Assembly: GCA_026003835.1 (NCBI GenBank)
Contig: BPHZ01000004.1
Location: forward strand, 186,001-250,000
Direction: 5' to 3'
Length of the DNA: 64,000 bases
Source of the DNA: Herpetosiphonaceae bacterium
GTDB taxonomy: Bacteria > Chloroflexota > Chloroflexia > Chloroflexales > Herpetosiphonaceae
The first letter of the stretch is position 1. Each line of letters begins with the position of its first letter. The translations under genes were made by a program, and so were the position numbers. Of this stretch, positions 1 to 13,000 are shown piece by piece. A model generated the notes under the pieces. That model was given only the letters and a program-made list of their open reading frames with translations, had not been told where the DNA came from and did no database searches.

Positions 1-654
1 CGGGGGCTGCGAATCGAACTTGGCGAGATTGAGACGGTGCTGCGGCAGCACGAGGCCGTTCAAGAGGCTGCCGTTATTGTGAGCGAGGATCGGACCGGCG
101 ATGGATACAGAGATCAGCGGCTGGTGGCCTATATCGTTCCCGCCAATGGCGCTCTGCCGCCGGCATGGGAGCTGCGGCAGTTTCTACGCAGCAGACTGCC
201 GGAATGGATGGTCCCCGCCACTTACATCGGCATGGAGTCCATCCCACGCACACCAGCAGGGAAGCTTGATCGCCGGGCTCTACCCGAAAGCAGCGGCAGC
301 CGCCCCGACCTGGCCGAGCCCTATGTCGCCCCGCGGACCGACACCGAGGCAACGTTGGCCCGGATCTGGTCAGAGGTGCTTGGGGTGGATCGCGTTGGGG
401 TCTACGATAACTTCTTTGAGCTTGGCGGCCACTCGCTGACGGCGATCCGCGTGATGTCGCGGGTGCGCGAGCAGTTTCAACACGAACTGCCGCTGCGCGC
501 TGTTTTTGAGGCGGCGACAGTCGCCCAGTTTGCTGCGCTGATCGAACAGAGCAGCCAGAGCGGCGCAGAGCAAAGCCAGCAGCGCATCACGCCGGTGGCT
601 CGCGAGTCCCGGCGCAGAACGCTGTCCTCACTCCTTCAGGATGCCGAGAAATAG
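1..654 (+). CDS. Nonribosomal peptide synthetase, C-terminal fragment (end of A domain, PCP)
   Basis: The open frame runs in from the window edge with no start, so this is only the last 217 codons of a larger synthetase. It begins inside the adenylation domain (RGLRIELGEIE, motif A8) and continues through motif A10 (TPAGKLDRRALP, with the catalytic lysine). A peptidyl carrier domain follows, with the phosphopantetheine serine in FFELGGHSL at about base 430. The charged tail ends at 654, only 12 bases before the next synthetase gene, so the two are co-transcribed. It would load and carry one residue and hand it to the condensation domain of the next protein. The substrate cannot be predicted because the pocket residues lie outside the window. 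Confidence 0.93.
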   Translation, partial: RGLRIELGEIETVLRQHEAVQEAAVIVSEDRTGDGYRDQRLVAYIVPANGALPPAWELRQFLRSRLPEWMVPATYIGMESIPRTPAGKLDRRALPESSGSRPDLAEPYVAPRTDTEATLARIWSEVLGVDRVGVYDNFFELGGHSLTAIRVMSRVREQFQHELPLRAVFEAATVAQFAALIEQSSQSGAEQSQQRITPVARESRRRTLSSLLQDAEK

Positions 655-666
655 GGGGCCTCTTCT

Positions 667-3600
667 ATGACTGAATCATATGATCCCACTCCGAATCATC
701 AGAGTCCTGGCGAGGATGTCTTTGTCTTTCCTGCCTCGTTCGCTCAACAGCGGCTCTGGTTCATCGAGCAGTTCCTACCCGGCAGCGCGGCCTATACCAT
801 CCCGCGCGCCATTCACCTGACCGGGCCACTCGATCCGACAATTCTTGAACAGGCGCTCAATGTTGTCGTCGAGCGCCATGAGGTCCTCCGCACCACCTTT
901 ATCAGCCTGCAGGGTGAGCCGCATCAAGTGGTCAAACCCTCACTCAGGCTTGAGATCCCAGTTGTGGACCTGCGCTCCTTCGCCCCCGAGGAGCGCGAGG
1001 CTGAGGCCCAACGCCTGATAGCCGAGGAGGCTGGAAAGCCGTTTGATCTCAGCACGGGGCCGCTGATCAGGGCATCCCTGCTGCGGCTGGCCGATCAGGA
1101 GCATATTCTGCTGCTGACGATGCACCACATCATCTCCGACGGTTGGTCAATGGGCATTCTCATCCGCGAGTTGGGCATGGCTGCGGAGGCGCTCAACGCC
1201 GGCAGGAGCATCCAACTGCCGCCGCTGCCGATCCAGTACGCCGACTACGCCGAGTGGCAGCGCGAGTGGCTGCAGGGCGAGCTGCTGGAGCAGCAGCTTA
1301 ACTACTGGCGCGAGCAGCTTCGCGACGCGCCGGCGCTGCTTGAGTTGCCCACTGACCACCCCCGCCCCGCGGTGCAGACCATGCGTGGCGCCACGCTGGT
1401 CCATGAGCTGCCATCCGAGCTGCTGCTGAAGTTGCATGCTCTAAGCAAAGCTGAAAATGCGACGCTATTTATGACCCTGCTGGCGGCGTTTCAGACCCTG
1501 CTCCACCGCTACAGCGGCCAGGACGATATCCTCGTGGGCACGCCGGTGGCGGGCCGCACGCGGGCCGAGCTGGAGGGGCTGATCGGCTTCTTTGTCAACA
1601 CGCTGGTTATGCGGGCGCAGTTCTACGATAACCCAAGCTTCCGCACGCTGCTGAGCCGGGTGCGCGAGACTGCGCTCGGCGCCTTCGCTCATCAGGATCT
1701 ACCCTTCGAGAAGCTGGTCGAGGAGCTGAAGCCTGAGCGGTCGACGAGCCACTCGCCGCTGTTCCAGGTGATGTTTGCCCTGCAAAACGCTCCAGACTCG
1801 CCGCTCCAGGGATCGGGCCAGGTGGGAGGGCTGAGGATTCGGCCCCTGCATGTGCCAGCCGCAATCGCCAAGTTTGATCTGACCCTTGAGCTGACAGAGG
1901 TCGAGCACGGGCTGGTTGCCGCGTTCGAATATAATGCCGATCTCTTTGACGCCGAGACTATCGCCCGCCTGGCACGCCACTTCCAGATCCTGCTGGAGGC
2001 CGTCGTGGCTCAACCGGATCTGCCGGTCGGCCGGCTTCCGCTCCTGGGCGATAACGAGCGCCGCCGGCTGCTCGACGAGTGGAACGCGACCACGACCACC
2101 TATCCTCGCGCCAGCACCATTCACCAACTCTTTGAGGCACAGGCTGGGCTGTTGCCTGATGCTGTAGCCGTCAGTTTTCTCGGCTCGCAGCTGACCTACC
2201 GGGAGTTGAATGAGCGGGCCAACCGCCTGGCCCATCATCTCCGCTCGCTGGGTGTCGGTCCGGGAGTGTATGTCGGCGTTTGCCTTGAACGATCGCTTGA
2301 TCTGGTGGTCGCCCTGCTGGGCATTCTCAAGGCTGGCGGCGCCTATGCGCCCCTGGAGCCGGACTACCCACGGGAGCGGCTGGCCTTTATGTTCGAGGAC
2401 ATCCGGCCGGCGGTGTTGATCGCACAGCAGCGGCTTCTTGACACCCTGCCCTATCAGCAGCCCCACATCATCTGCCTGGATGGGGAGACCGATCTGCTGG
2501 CAGACTACCCGGAGACCACCCCCTCCGCGGGGGCCGCTGCCGACAGCCCTGCCTACATCATGTACACCTCCGGCTCAACCGGCCAGCCAAAGGGCATTAT
2601 CATCCCACACCGGGCGGTGGTCCGGCTGGTCAAGGAGACCAACTACGCCCATTTCGGCCCGGATGAGGTCTTCCTGCAGTTGGCGCCCATCGCCTTCGAC
2701 GCCTCGACGCTGGAGATCTGGGGGCCGCTGCTCAACGGTGGACGCCTGGCGATCGCCCCCGCCCCAGCAGCTCTCGCTGGAGGAGCTCGGGCGCCTGCTG
2801 GAGGCTGAGGGCGTGACGACGCTCTGGCTGACCGCCGGCCTGTTTCACCAGATGGTCGAATATCATCTTGAGGGCCTCCGCCCGATCCGCCAGCTCCTGG
2901 CAGGCGGCGATGTGCTTGCGGTCAGTCACGTCAGGCGCGTTCTGGAGGAGCTGCCCGGCTGCCGGCTGATCAATGGCTATGGGCCGACGGAGAACACGAC
3001 CTTTACATGCTGTTATCCTCTCGCCGATCAGCAGGATCTCGGCGGCTCTGTGCCGATTGGCCGTCCCATTGCCAATACTCGTGTCTACATCCTTGATCGC
3101 TACGGCGAGCCTGCGCCGGTGGGCGTGCCGGGTGAACTCTACGCCGGCGGCGATGGGCTGGCCCATGGCTACCTCAACCGCCCCGATCTGACGGCCGAGC
3201 GCTTTGTGCCCGATCCCTTCAGCGCGGAGCCGGGGGCGCGCCTCTACCGCACGGGGGATCTGGCGCGCTACCGCTCCGACGGGACGATCGAGTTCCTGGG
3301 CCGCCGCGACCAACAGGTGAAGATCCGGGGCTTCCGCATTGAGCTGGGTGAAATCGAGACAGCGCTGCTGCGCCATCCCGAGATCCAGGAGGCCGTAGTC
3401 GTGGCGCGCTCCGATCTGCCGGGTGAGCGCACCCTGGTGGCCTATATTGTCCCAACTCACATGCCTGGGCCTGAACCGGCGGCGCTGCGCCAATTCTTAC
3501 AGCAATCCCTACCCGACTATATGCTCCCGGCAGCCTTTGTTCCGCTGGAGAGCTTCCCGCTAACAGCTAACGGTAAGGTGAATAGACGCGCCCTTCCCGC

Positions 3601-3991
3601 TCCGGAGCGGGTAGCCTCCGCAGCTGCCTATGTCGCCCCTCGCACGCCAACGGAAAACGCTCTCGCCGAGATCTGGTCGGCGCTGCTGGGCGTCGAGCGC
3701 GTCGGCATCCATGACTCGTTCTTCGACTTGGGCGGCCATTCGCTGATGGCGACACAGCTTGCCTCGCGGATCAGGAGTATCTTTCATGTTGAACTCCCAT
3801 TGCGCCAGATTTTCGAATCGCCTACGATTGCCGATTTGGCCCCCCGCGTGGAAGCGGCTATCGCCGAGGCTCAACAGCCAGAGGATGATCCGGCGGAGCT
3901 GGCGGCGCTCCTTGAGCAGCTGGAGAACATGTCGGAGGAGGAGGCCGAAGCGCTCCTGAGGGAGCGAGGTCTGGTGCTGGACGAGGAGTAG
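667..3991 (+). CDS. Single-module NRPS (C-A-PCP), valine-type A domain, frameshifted
   Basis: One elongation module. The condensation domain has the active motif HHIISDG at residue ~152. The adenylation domain has core A3 YTSGSTGQPKG at ~633, and the carrier domain has FFDLGGHSL near base 3730. An acidic helical tail (SEEEAEALLRERGL) follows, as is usual where synthetases dock. The frame is broken. Bases 667-2764 are read in one frame and 2765-3991 in another. Removing one C from the run at 2758-2764 rejoins the A domain smoothly (…LAIAPA/QQLSLEELG…). The eight pocket residues plus lysine read D-A-L-W-L-G-G-T-F-K, close to published valine codes. No epimerisation domain is present. The break may be a homopolymer sequencing error; if real, the module is dead. 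Confidence 0.88.
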
Positions 3992-4012
3992 TCTGGAGCG
4001 TGGGGGCAAACG

Positions 4013-7000
4013 ATGAGCGAGCTTAGCGATCGTATTGCGGCTCTTTCCCCTAAGAAACGGGCGCTGCTTGAAAAGATACGCCAGGAGAAGGCCAGCGCCA
4101 GGCATACGATCAAGCCTCAGGAGCGGCCTGCTGCTATCCCCCTGTCCTTCGCGCAGCAGCGGCTCTGGTTCCTTGACCAGCTTATTCCTGGCAGCCCGGC
4201 GTATAACATCCCTCTGGCGATGCGCTTCAAAGGCCCATTGGATTGTCGCGCGCTTGAGCAGGGGCTTAACGCCGTCGTCGAGCGCCATGAGATTTTGCGG
4301 ACAACCTTTGGCAGCCTTAACGGAGAGCCCTTCCAAATCATTCATCCTCATCGTGATACGCCTCTCCCGGTGATCGATCTCCAACATCTCCCGCCCGAAG
4401 AGCGTGAGGCCGCCGCGCGGCGACTGTTGGAAGAGGAGGCATCCAGGCCCTTCGATCTCGCGGCAGGTCCATTGCTGCGCGCTCAGATCCTGCGCCTTGG
4501 GCCGGATGAGCATATCTTCCAGGCGACCATGCATCATATTATTTCCGATGGTTGGTCGATGGGCATCTTCATCCGCGAATTCTTCGAGTTGAGCGATGCC
4601 GCCGCACACGGCCGCCCCCCACAACTCCCGCCGCTGCCGATCCAGTACGCCGATTACGCTCTCTGGCAGCGTAGGTGGCTAGAGAGCGGCGCCCTGGCCA
4701 GCCACCAGGACTACTGGATCGAGCAGCTTGCCGGCGCCCCGACACTGCTGGAGTTGCCAACCGACCGTCCCCGCCCGTCCATCCAAACCTTTCATGGCGC
4801 GCGCTATCACTTCAAACTGCCAAAACCCCTCGCCAGCTCGCTGGTTGCATTGAGCCGAGAAGAGGATGCCACGTTGTTTATGACCCTGCTGGCCGCCTTT
4901 CAGGTGCTGCTCTCGCGCCTGAGCGGCCAGACAGATCTCGTCGTCGGCTCGCCCATTGCTAACCGGACGCGGGTTGAAACGGAGGGATTGATCGGCTTTT
5001 TTGTCAACACCCTTGCCCTGCGCGCAAAACTCGGCGACGATCCGGATTTTCGCACCTTCTTGCGTCGAGTCCGTGAGACGACACTGGGCGCATTCGCTCA
5101 CCAAGATGTTCCCTTTGAGCATCTGGTCGAACTGCTGCAACCTGAGCGCAGCACCAGTCACTCGCCGCTGTTTCAAGTCATGTTTGTGCTGCAAAACGCG
5201 CTTATGACGCGCCTTGGGCATGCACAGCTCAGTCTTGAGCCGGTTGAGATCTATAAGAACACAGCAAAATTCGACCTGACGCTAAGCCTGGAAGAGACAG
5301 CCGATGGGATCCAGGGCGAGATTGAATATAACAGCGATCTTTTCGATCCGCCGACCATCGAGCGCATGGCCGGTCATTTCCGCACCCTTCTGGAGGGCAT
5401 TATTGCACAGCCCGATACGCGAATCTCGCGCCTGCCGCTGCTAACTCTCGCTGAACAGCAGCTGTTGGTAAGCACCTGGAACGATACGAGGGCGCCGTTA
5501 GACACTGCGCTGGCCGCCCACCAGCTCTTCGAGCTCCAGGCCGCGCGCACCCCCGACGCCCTGGCTGTGGTCTGCGAGGAGCACGCCCTCACCTTCGCTC
5601 AGCTTGACGCCCGCGCCAACCAGCTCGCTCACTACCTCGCCACCCTCGGCGTCGGCCCCGACGTTCCCGTCGCCCTCTGCCTGCAACGCTCTCCCGAGCT
5701 GCTCATCGCCCTGCTGGCCGTGCTCAAAGCCGGCGGCGCCTACCTGCCGCTTGACCCCAGCTATCCCGCTGAGCGCCTGGCCTTTATGCTCCACGATGCC
5801 CGCCCCGCCGTCGTGCTCACCACCCACGCCCTCGCCCAGCAGCTCCCCCCCAGCCCAGCCCGCCTGCTCTGCCTGGACCTAGAGGCCGAGGCCATCGCGC
5901 ACCAGCCAGCCAGCGCCCTGGTGCGCACGCCCCACCCCGCGCAGCTGGCTTACATCATCTACACCTCCGGCTCCACCGGCAAACCCAAGGGTACGCTGAT
6001 CACCCAGCGCGGGCTGAGCAACTATCTGCTCTGGGCGGTACAAGCCTACGAAGCAGCCGCCGGCGCCGGCGCGCCGGTCCACTCGCCGCTGGGCTTTGAC
6101 CTGACCGTGACCAGCCTCTACACCCCGCTGCTGGCCGGCCGGCCGGTGGTGCTGGTGCGCGAGGCGCCTGGCGCCGACGGGCTGCGCGAGGTGCTGGAGC
6201 GAGCGGGACCCTTCAGCCTGGTCAAGCTGACGCCAGCGCATCTGGATGTGCTGCGCGCCAGCCTGCCCGCCCAGGCCGCCGCCAACGCCCGCCTGCTGGT
6301 GATCGGCGGCGAGGCGCTGTATGGCGAGAGCTTGCGCTGGTGGCGCGCGCAGGCGCCGCAGATCCGGCTGGTCAACGAGTATGGGCCGACCGAGACAGTG
6401 GTGGGCTGCTGCGTGTACGAGGTGCCGGAGGGGCAGCCGGTGGGCGGGGCGGTGCCGATTGGCCGGCCGATTGCCAATATGCGCATGTATGTGTTGGATA
6501 GCCAGCTGCAGCCGGTGCCGGTGGGAGTGGTGGGCGAGCTGTACATCGGCGGCGTGGGCGTGGGGCGGGGCTATCTGAACCGGCCGGACTTGACGGCGGA
6601 GCGGTTTGTGCCGGAGCCGTGGGGGGGGGAGCCGGGGGCGCGGATGTACCGAACGGGGGACCTGGGGCGCTGGCGGGCGGATGGGGTGCTGGAGTACCTG
6701 GGGCGGGTGGATCAGCAGATCAAGCTGCGGGGCTTCCGCGTCGAGTTGGGGGAGATCGAGGCGACGCTGGCGGCGCATCCCGCCGTCCGCGAGGCGGTGG
6801 TCGTAGCACACAAGGATTCGGGTGGAGACACACGCTTGGTCGCCTATGTGGTGGGAGAAGAGGGGCGGACGCCGGCGCAGCACGAGCTGCTGGCCTTCCT
6901 CAAGCAGACTCTGCCGGAGTATATGCTGCCGGCCGCGTTCGTGTTCCTGGAGGCGCTGCCGCTGACCGCCAACGGCAAGGTTGACCGCCGCGCTCTGCCG

Positions 7001-10000
7001 GCGCCAGGGCTGGCCCGGCCCGATCTGGCCCGGCCCTACGTGGCGCCGCGCAGCGATACGGAGCAGATCCTGGCGGCGATCTGGCAGGAGTTGCTAGGCA
7101 TCGAGCAGGCTGGCCTCGACGATAACTTCTTCGAGCTCGGCGGCCACTCCCTGATCGCCACCAGACTCATCTCACGAGTCCGTGATGTTTTCCAGGTGGA
7201 GCTGCCCCTGCACACCGTGTTCGCAGCGCCGACGCTCGCAGCATTCGCCACAGAGATTGAGCGGAGCCGCGCCGGCGATCACGATGCGGATACGAGCCCG
7301 ATCCCGATTGGGCGGCGTGATGGGCCACTACCCCTCTCGTTCTCCCAGCGCCGGCTCTGGTTTATCGAGCAGCTTGCCCCCGGCACGCCGATGTACAACA
7401 TCCCGCATGCAATCCGCCTGCGGGGGACCATCGATGCTGGGGTGCTTGAGCAGGCGCTCAATACAATCGTTCAACGCCACGCTATTTTACGCGCGACCTT
7501 TGCGATGGTCGATGGCGAGCCTCGGCAGTATATCGCTCCCGAACTGAACCTGCCACTCCCGATCGTTGACCTCCAGGATCTGCCTGAGGAGCCGCGGGAG
7601 GCGGAGGCTAGCCGGCTGGTGCGCCAGGAGGCGCAGCAGCCCTTCGATTTGAGCGCCGGCCCGCTGATTCGAGCGACCCTTCTCCGACTGGCCGATGATG
7701 ATCATATCCTGCTGGTGACAATGCACCACATCGTCTCCGACGGTTGGTCGATGGGCATCTTTGTGCAGGAGCTGGCCCAACTGAGCCAGGCTATTGCTGC
7801 CGGCAGGCCGGCGCCCCTACCGGATCTGCCAATCCAGTACACTGACTATGCCCAATGGCAGGTCGAGTGGTTCCAGGGTGAGGTCCAGCAGCAACAGCTG
7901 GATTACTGGAGGGCGCAGTTGGAGGACGCGCCAACGCTGCTGGAGTTACCCACCGACCGCCCACGGCCACAGGTTCAGAGCTGGCGCGGCGCGAGTCACC
8001 CGTTCACGATCGCTCCAGCAACTGCAGCAGCCCTCTCCAGGTTCACTCAGCAGGAGGGCGCCACCATCTTTATGACCCTGCTGGCCGCCTTCCAGCTGCT
8101 GCTCCATCGCTACAGCGGCCAGGATGATATCGTAGTAGGCGTTCCCGTCGCCAATCGCACGCGCTCCGAAGTCGAAGGGCTGATCGGTTTCTTTGTCAAC
8201 ACACTGGCTCTGCGCGTAGATCTCTCCGGCAATCCCTCCTTCCGCGAACTGCTGTCCAGGGTGCGCGAGACGAGTCTGGGCGCCTTCAGCCATCAAGATA
8301 TCCCCTTTGAGCAACTTGTCGAGGAGTTGAGACCCGAGCGCTCGTTGAGCCACAGCCCGCTGTTCCAGGTCATGTTTGCCCTCCAGAACGCCCCACAGCC
8401 GCGCATCGAACTGCCTGATCTCATGGTGGAACCCTTCGCCGTCGAGACGATAGTAGCAAAGTTTGATCTGACGCTGGCAATGGAGACGACGCAGGAAGGG
8501 CTACGGGGAACGTTTACCTACAACACCGACTTGTTCAATGCCGCGACTATCGAGAGCATGTGCGCGCACTTCACAGCGCTCCTCGACGCCATCGTCGCCG
8601 ATCCAGGGCGGCCAATCGGCCGTCTACCGCTGCTCAGCGACGCCGAACGGCAGCAGCTCCTCGTCGATTGGAACGCCACGGCGCTGTCCCCTGACAGCCC
8701 ACTGCTGGCGCATCAGCTCGTCGAGCGGCAGGTTCTCGAGCAGCCCGACGCCCTGGCCATCGCCTCAGCAGAACGACAGCTCTCCTATCAGGAACTCAAC
8801 CAGCGCGCTAACCAGCTGGCCCACTACCTGATCGCCCTGGGCGCTGGCCCGGAGACCTGTGTTGCGCTCTGTCTGGAGCGCTCGCCGGAGCTGATCATCG
8901 GCGCTCTAGCCGCACTCAAGGCCGGCGCTGCCTACTTGCCTATCGATCCCGCCGTGCCCCAGGAGCGTCTTGAGTGGATGCTGGCCGATGCGGATGCGCC
9001 CATCCTGCTTTCCCGGAGACGCCTGCTGGCCCGCCCGCCTGAGGATCTGGCTGAGATCGTCGACCTCGATGAGGATTGGGCGCATATTGCTCAGTACAAC
9101 GCTGAGAATCCCGCTATTCCGGTATCCGAACACAACCTGGCCTATGTGATCTATACCTCCGGCTCAACCGGGCGGCCAAAGGGCGTGGCGATCGAGCACC
9201 AAGGGTTGCGCAATCTGATCGCCTGGCACCGGCGGGCCTTTGCGCTGAGTGCCGCCGACCGCACCACACTCCTGGCTTCGCCGGCCTTCGATGCCTCGGT
9301 CTGGGAAATCTGGCCCACCCTGGCAAGCGGCGCCAGCCTGCACATCCCGGATGAGGAGGCCAGGATGCAGCCGAAGGAGCTGCAGCGCTGGCTGCTGGGC
9401 CAGCAGATCAGTGTCTCCTTTGTACCGACACCGATCGCGGAGCGCCTGCTGGAGCTGGACTGGCCGCCCATGGCGGCGCTGCGCCTGCTGCTCACCGGCG
9501 GCGATGCTCTGCGGCGCTATCCGGCAGCGAATGTGCCGTTTGTACTGGTCAACAATTATGGCCCAACCGAAAATAGCGTTGTGACGACATCAGGGGACGT
9601 TCCGGCGCTCCAGAGCGCCGACGCCGCCCCCTCTATCGGCCGCCCGATCGCCAACACACGGGTGTATGTGCTCGACCGCTATGGCGAGCCGGTGCCGGTT
9701 GGCGTGCCAGGCGAGCTGAGCATTGGCGGCATAGGACTGGCACGGGGCTACCTGCGGCGGGCTGATTTGACGGCCGAGCGGTTTGTGCCGGACGCGTTCA
9801 GCGCGGAGCCGGGGGCGCGGCTGTATCGCACGGGAGATCTGGTGCGCTGGCTGTCGGACGGCAACCTGGAGTTCCTGGGGCGCCTGGACCACCAGGTCAA
9901 GATCCGTGGATTCCGCATTGAGCTGGGCGAGATCGAAGCCTTGCTGCGCCGGCATCCCGCTGTTCGTGAGGCACTGGTGCTGGCACGCGATGGGTTCGCT

Positions 10001-13000
10001 GAAGGTCAAGATAAGCGGATCGTAGCTTACGTCGTCCCCATGCGTCCCACAAGCGCCGATGAGTTGGTCGATGCGCTGCGGCAGCGGCTTCCCGACTATA
10101 TGATCCCGACGGCGTTTGTGCTGCTCGATGCCTTTCCGCTCACTAGCAATGGAAAAATTGATCGCCGCGCCCTGCCGGCGCCCGATGGCTCTCAACTGAG
10201 CCGGCAGTACGTCGCTCCACGAACCGCCACAGAACAGCACCTCGCCGCCATCTGGGCCGAGGTGCTCCATACCGACCGCATCGGCCTCTACGATAACTTC
10301 TTTAGCCTGGGCGGCCACTCGCTGCTGGCCACCCAGGTCATCGCCCGCATTCGCGATGCCTTCGGCGCCGACCTCCCACTGCGCGCGCTCTTTGAGCTGC
10401 CCACCGTAGCTGCTCTGGCGCAGCAGATCGAGGCCACACTCGCCGGCCAGACTGGTCCCCGCCCCGCGCCCATCCCGCCCGCCAGGCGCGATCAGCCGCT
10501 GCCGCTCTCCTTTGCCCAGCAGCGGCTCTGGTTCCTTGACCAGCTCATCCCGAACAACCCTGCTTACAACATCGCCGGCGCGGTGCACATCGCCGGGCCG
10601 CTGAACGCCGAGGCTTGGGAGCGCGCGCTCAACGCCATTGTCCAGCGGCACGAGGCCCTGCGCACCACCTTCGTCGCCGGCGAGGGCGAGCCGGTCCAGG
10701 TGATTAGTGAGAGCCTGCAGCTGCACCTGCCGCTGGTGAGCCTGGAGGCGCTGCCCCCTGACGAGCGCGAGGCGCAGCTCCGGGCGCTGGTCCTCGCCGA
10801 GTCCCAGCAGCCCTTCGACCTGGCGCACGGCCCGCTGATCCGTGGGGTGCTCTACCGTCTGGGCGCAGACGAGCATGTGCTCTTCCTCTCGATGCACCAC
10901 ATCGTCTCTGATGGCTGGTCGATGGGCATCCTCATCCGCGAGCTGGCGCTGCTGTGTCAGGAGTTTTCCGGCGGCGAGGTGGCCCGGCTGACGCCACTGC
11001 CGATCCAGTACGCCGATTATGCCGCCTGGCAGCGCGCGTGGTTCCAGAGCGAGGAGGCAGCGCGCCAGTTGGACTACTGGCGCCAGCAGCTGGCGGGCGC
11101 GCCCACACTGCTGGAGCTGCCCACCGATAAGCCGCGCCCGCCGGTGCAGTCCTACAGAGGCGCCACCTACAATTTCAGGCTGCCCGCCGAACTGAGCCAG
11201 GCGCTGGCTGAGTTGAGTCAGGGCGAGCAGGCGACGCTGTTTATGACGTTGCTGGCAGCGTTCCAGACGCTGCTCTACCGCTACAGCGGCCAGGAGGATA
11301 TCCTGGTCGGCTCGCCGATTGCCAACCGTACCCGCGTCGAGCTGGAAGGGCTGATCGGCTTCTTTGTCAACACGCTGGTGCTGCGCGCCGACCTCTCGGG
11401 CAACCCCTCGTTCCGCCAGCTGCTGCAGCGCGTACGCCAGACCACCCTGGATGCCTACGCCCATCAAGATACTCCCTTTGAGCACATTGTGGAGGTGCTG
11501 CAGCCTGAGCGCAGCACCAGCCATACGCCGCTATTCCAGGTGATGTTCATCCTGCAGAATACGCCGATGCCGGCGATCACGACGGAGACTGTGCGCATCA
11601 GGCCGCTGGAGCTTGATGGGGGCGCCGCCAAGTTCGACCTGACGTTGGCGTTTGAGGAGACGCCGGAGGGGTTGCGCGGTTCGCTGGAGTATGCCAGCGA
11701 CCTGTTCGAGGAGGCGACGATCCGGCGCATGGCGATGCACTACGAGATGCTGTTGCGAGCGATTGTGCGTAATCCGGATGCGCGAGTTGCGCAGCTGGAG
11801 CTGATGGATGCTGCCGAGTTGCAGCGTGTCACCAGGGAGTGGAACAACACCAGAACAGCCTTGGATACCGCGCTGGCCGCCCACCAGCTCTTCGAGCTCC
11901 AGGCCGCCCGCTCCCCCGACGCCCTGGCTGTGGTCTGCGAGGAGCACGCCCTCACCTTCGCTCAGCTTGACGCCCGCGCCAACCAGCTCGCTCACTACCT
12001 CGCCACCCTCGGCGTCGGCCCCGACGTTCCCGTCGCCCTCTGCCTGCAACGCTCTCCCGAGCTGCTCATCGCCCTGCTGGCCGTGCTCAAAGCCGGCGGC
12101 GCCTACCTGCCGCTTGACCCCAGCTATCCCGCCGAGCGCCTGGCCTTTATGCTCAGCGATGCCCGCCCCACCGTCGTGCTCACCACCCACGCCCTCGCCC
12201 CGCAGCTCCCTCCCAGCCCAGCCCGCCTGCTCTGCCTGGACCTGGAGGCCGAGGCCATCGCGCACCAGCCGGCCAGCGCCCTAGCGCGCACGCCCCACCC
12301 CGCGCAGCTGGCTTACATCATCTACACCTCCGGCTCCACCGGCAAACCCAAGGGTACGCTGATCACCCAGCGCGGGCTGAGCAACTATCTGCTCTGGGCG
12401 GTGCAAGCCTACGAAGCAGCCGCCGGCGCGGGCGCGCCGGTCCACTCGCCACTGGGCTTTGACCTGACCGTGACCAGCCTCTACACCCCGCTGCTGGCGG
12501 GGCGGCCGGTGGTGCTGGTGCGCGAGGCGCCTGGCGCCGAGGGGCTGCGCGAGGTGCTGGAGCGAACAGGACCCTTCAGCCTGGTCAAGCTGACGCCAGC
12601 GCATCTGGATGTGCTGCGCGCCAGCCTGCCCGCCCAGGCCGCCGCCAACACCCGCCTGCTGGTGATCGGCGGCGAGGCGCTGTATGGCGAGAGCTTGCGC
12701 TGGTGGCGCGCGCAGGCGCCGCAGATCCGGCTGGTCAACGAGTATGGGCCGACCGAGACAGTGGTGGGCTGCTGTGTGTACGAGGTGCCGGAGGGGCAGC
12801 CGGTGGGCGGGGCGGTGCCGATTGGCCGGCCGATTGCCAATATGCGCATGTATGTGTTGGATGCCCAGCTGCAGCCGGTGCCGGTGGGAGTGGTGGGCGA
12901 GCTGTACATCGGCGGCGTGGGCGTGGGGCGGGGCTATCTGAACCGGCCGGACTTGACGGCGGAGCGGTTTGTGCCGGAGCCATGGGCGGCGGAGCCGGGG

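Noticed and set aside
9590-11524. 644-codon leftward frame opposite the NRPS
   Set aside because: It mirrors the codon bias of the synthetase on the other strand, has no domain of its own, and the rightward frame is clearly coding throughout. The same holds for the other long antisense frames at 1.7-7.8 kb and 11.5-13.6 kb.
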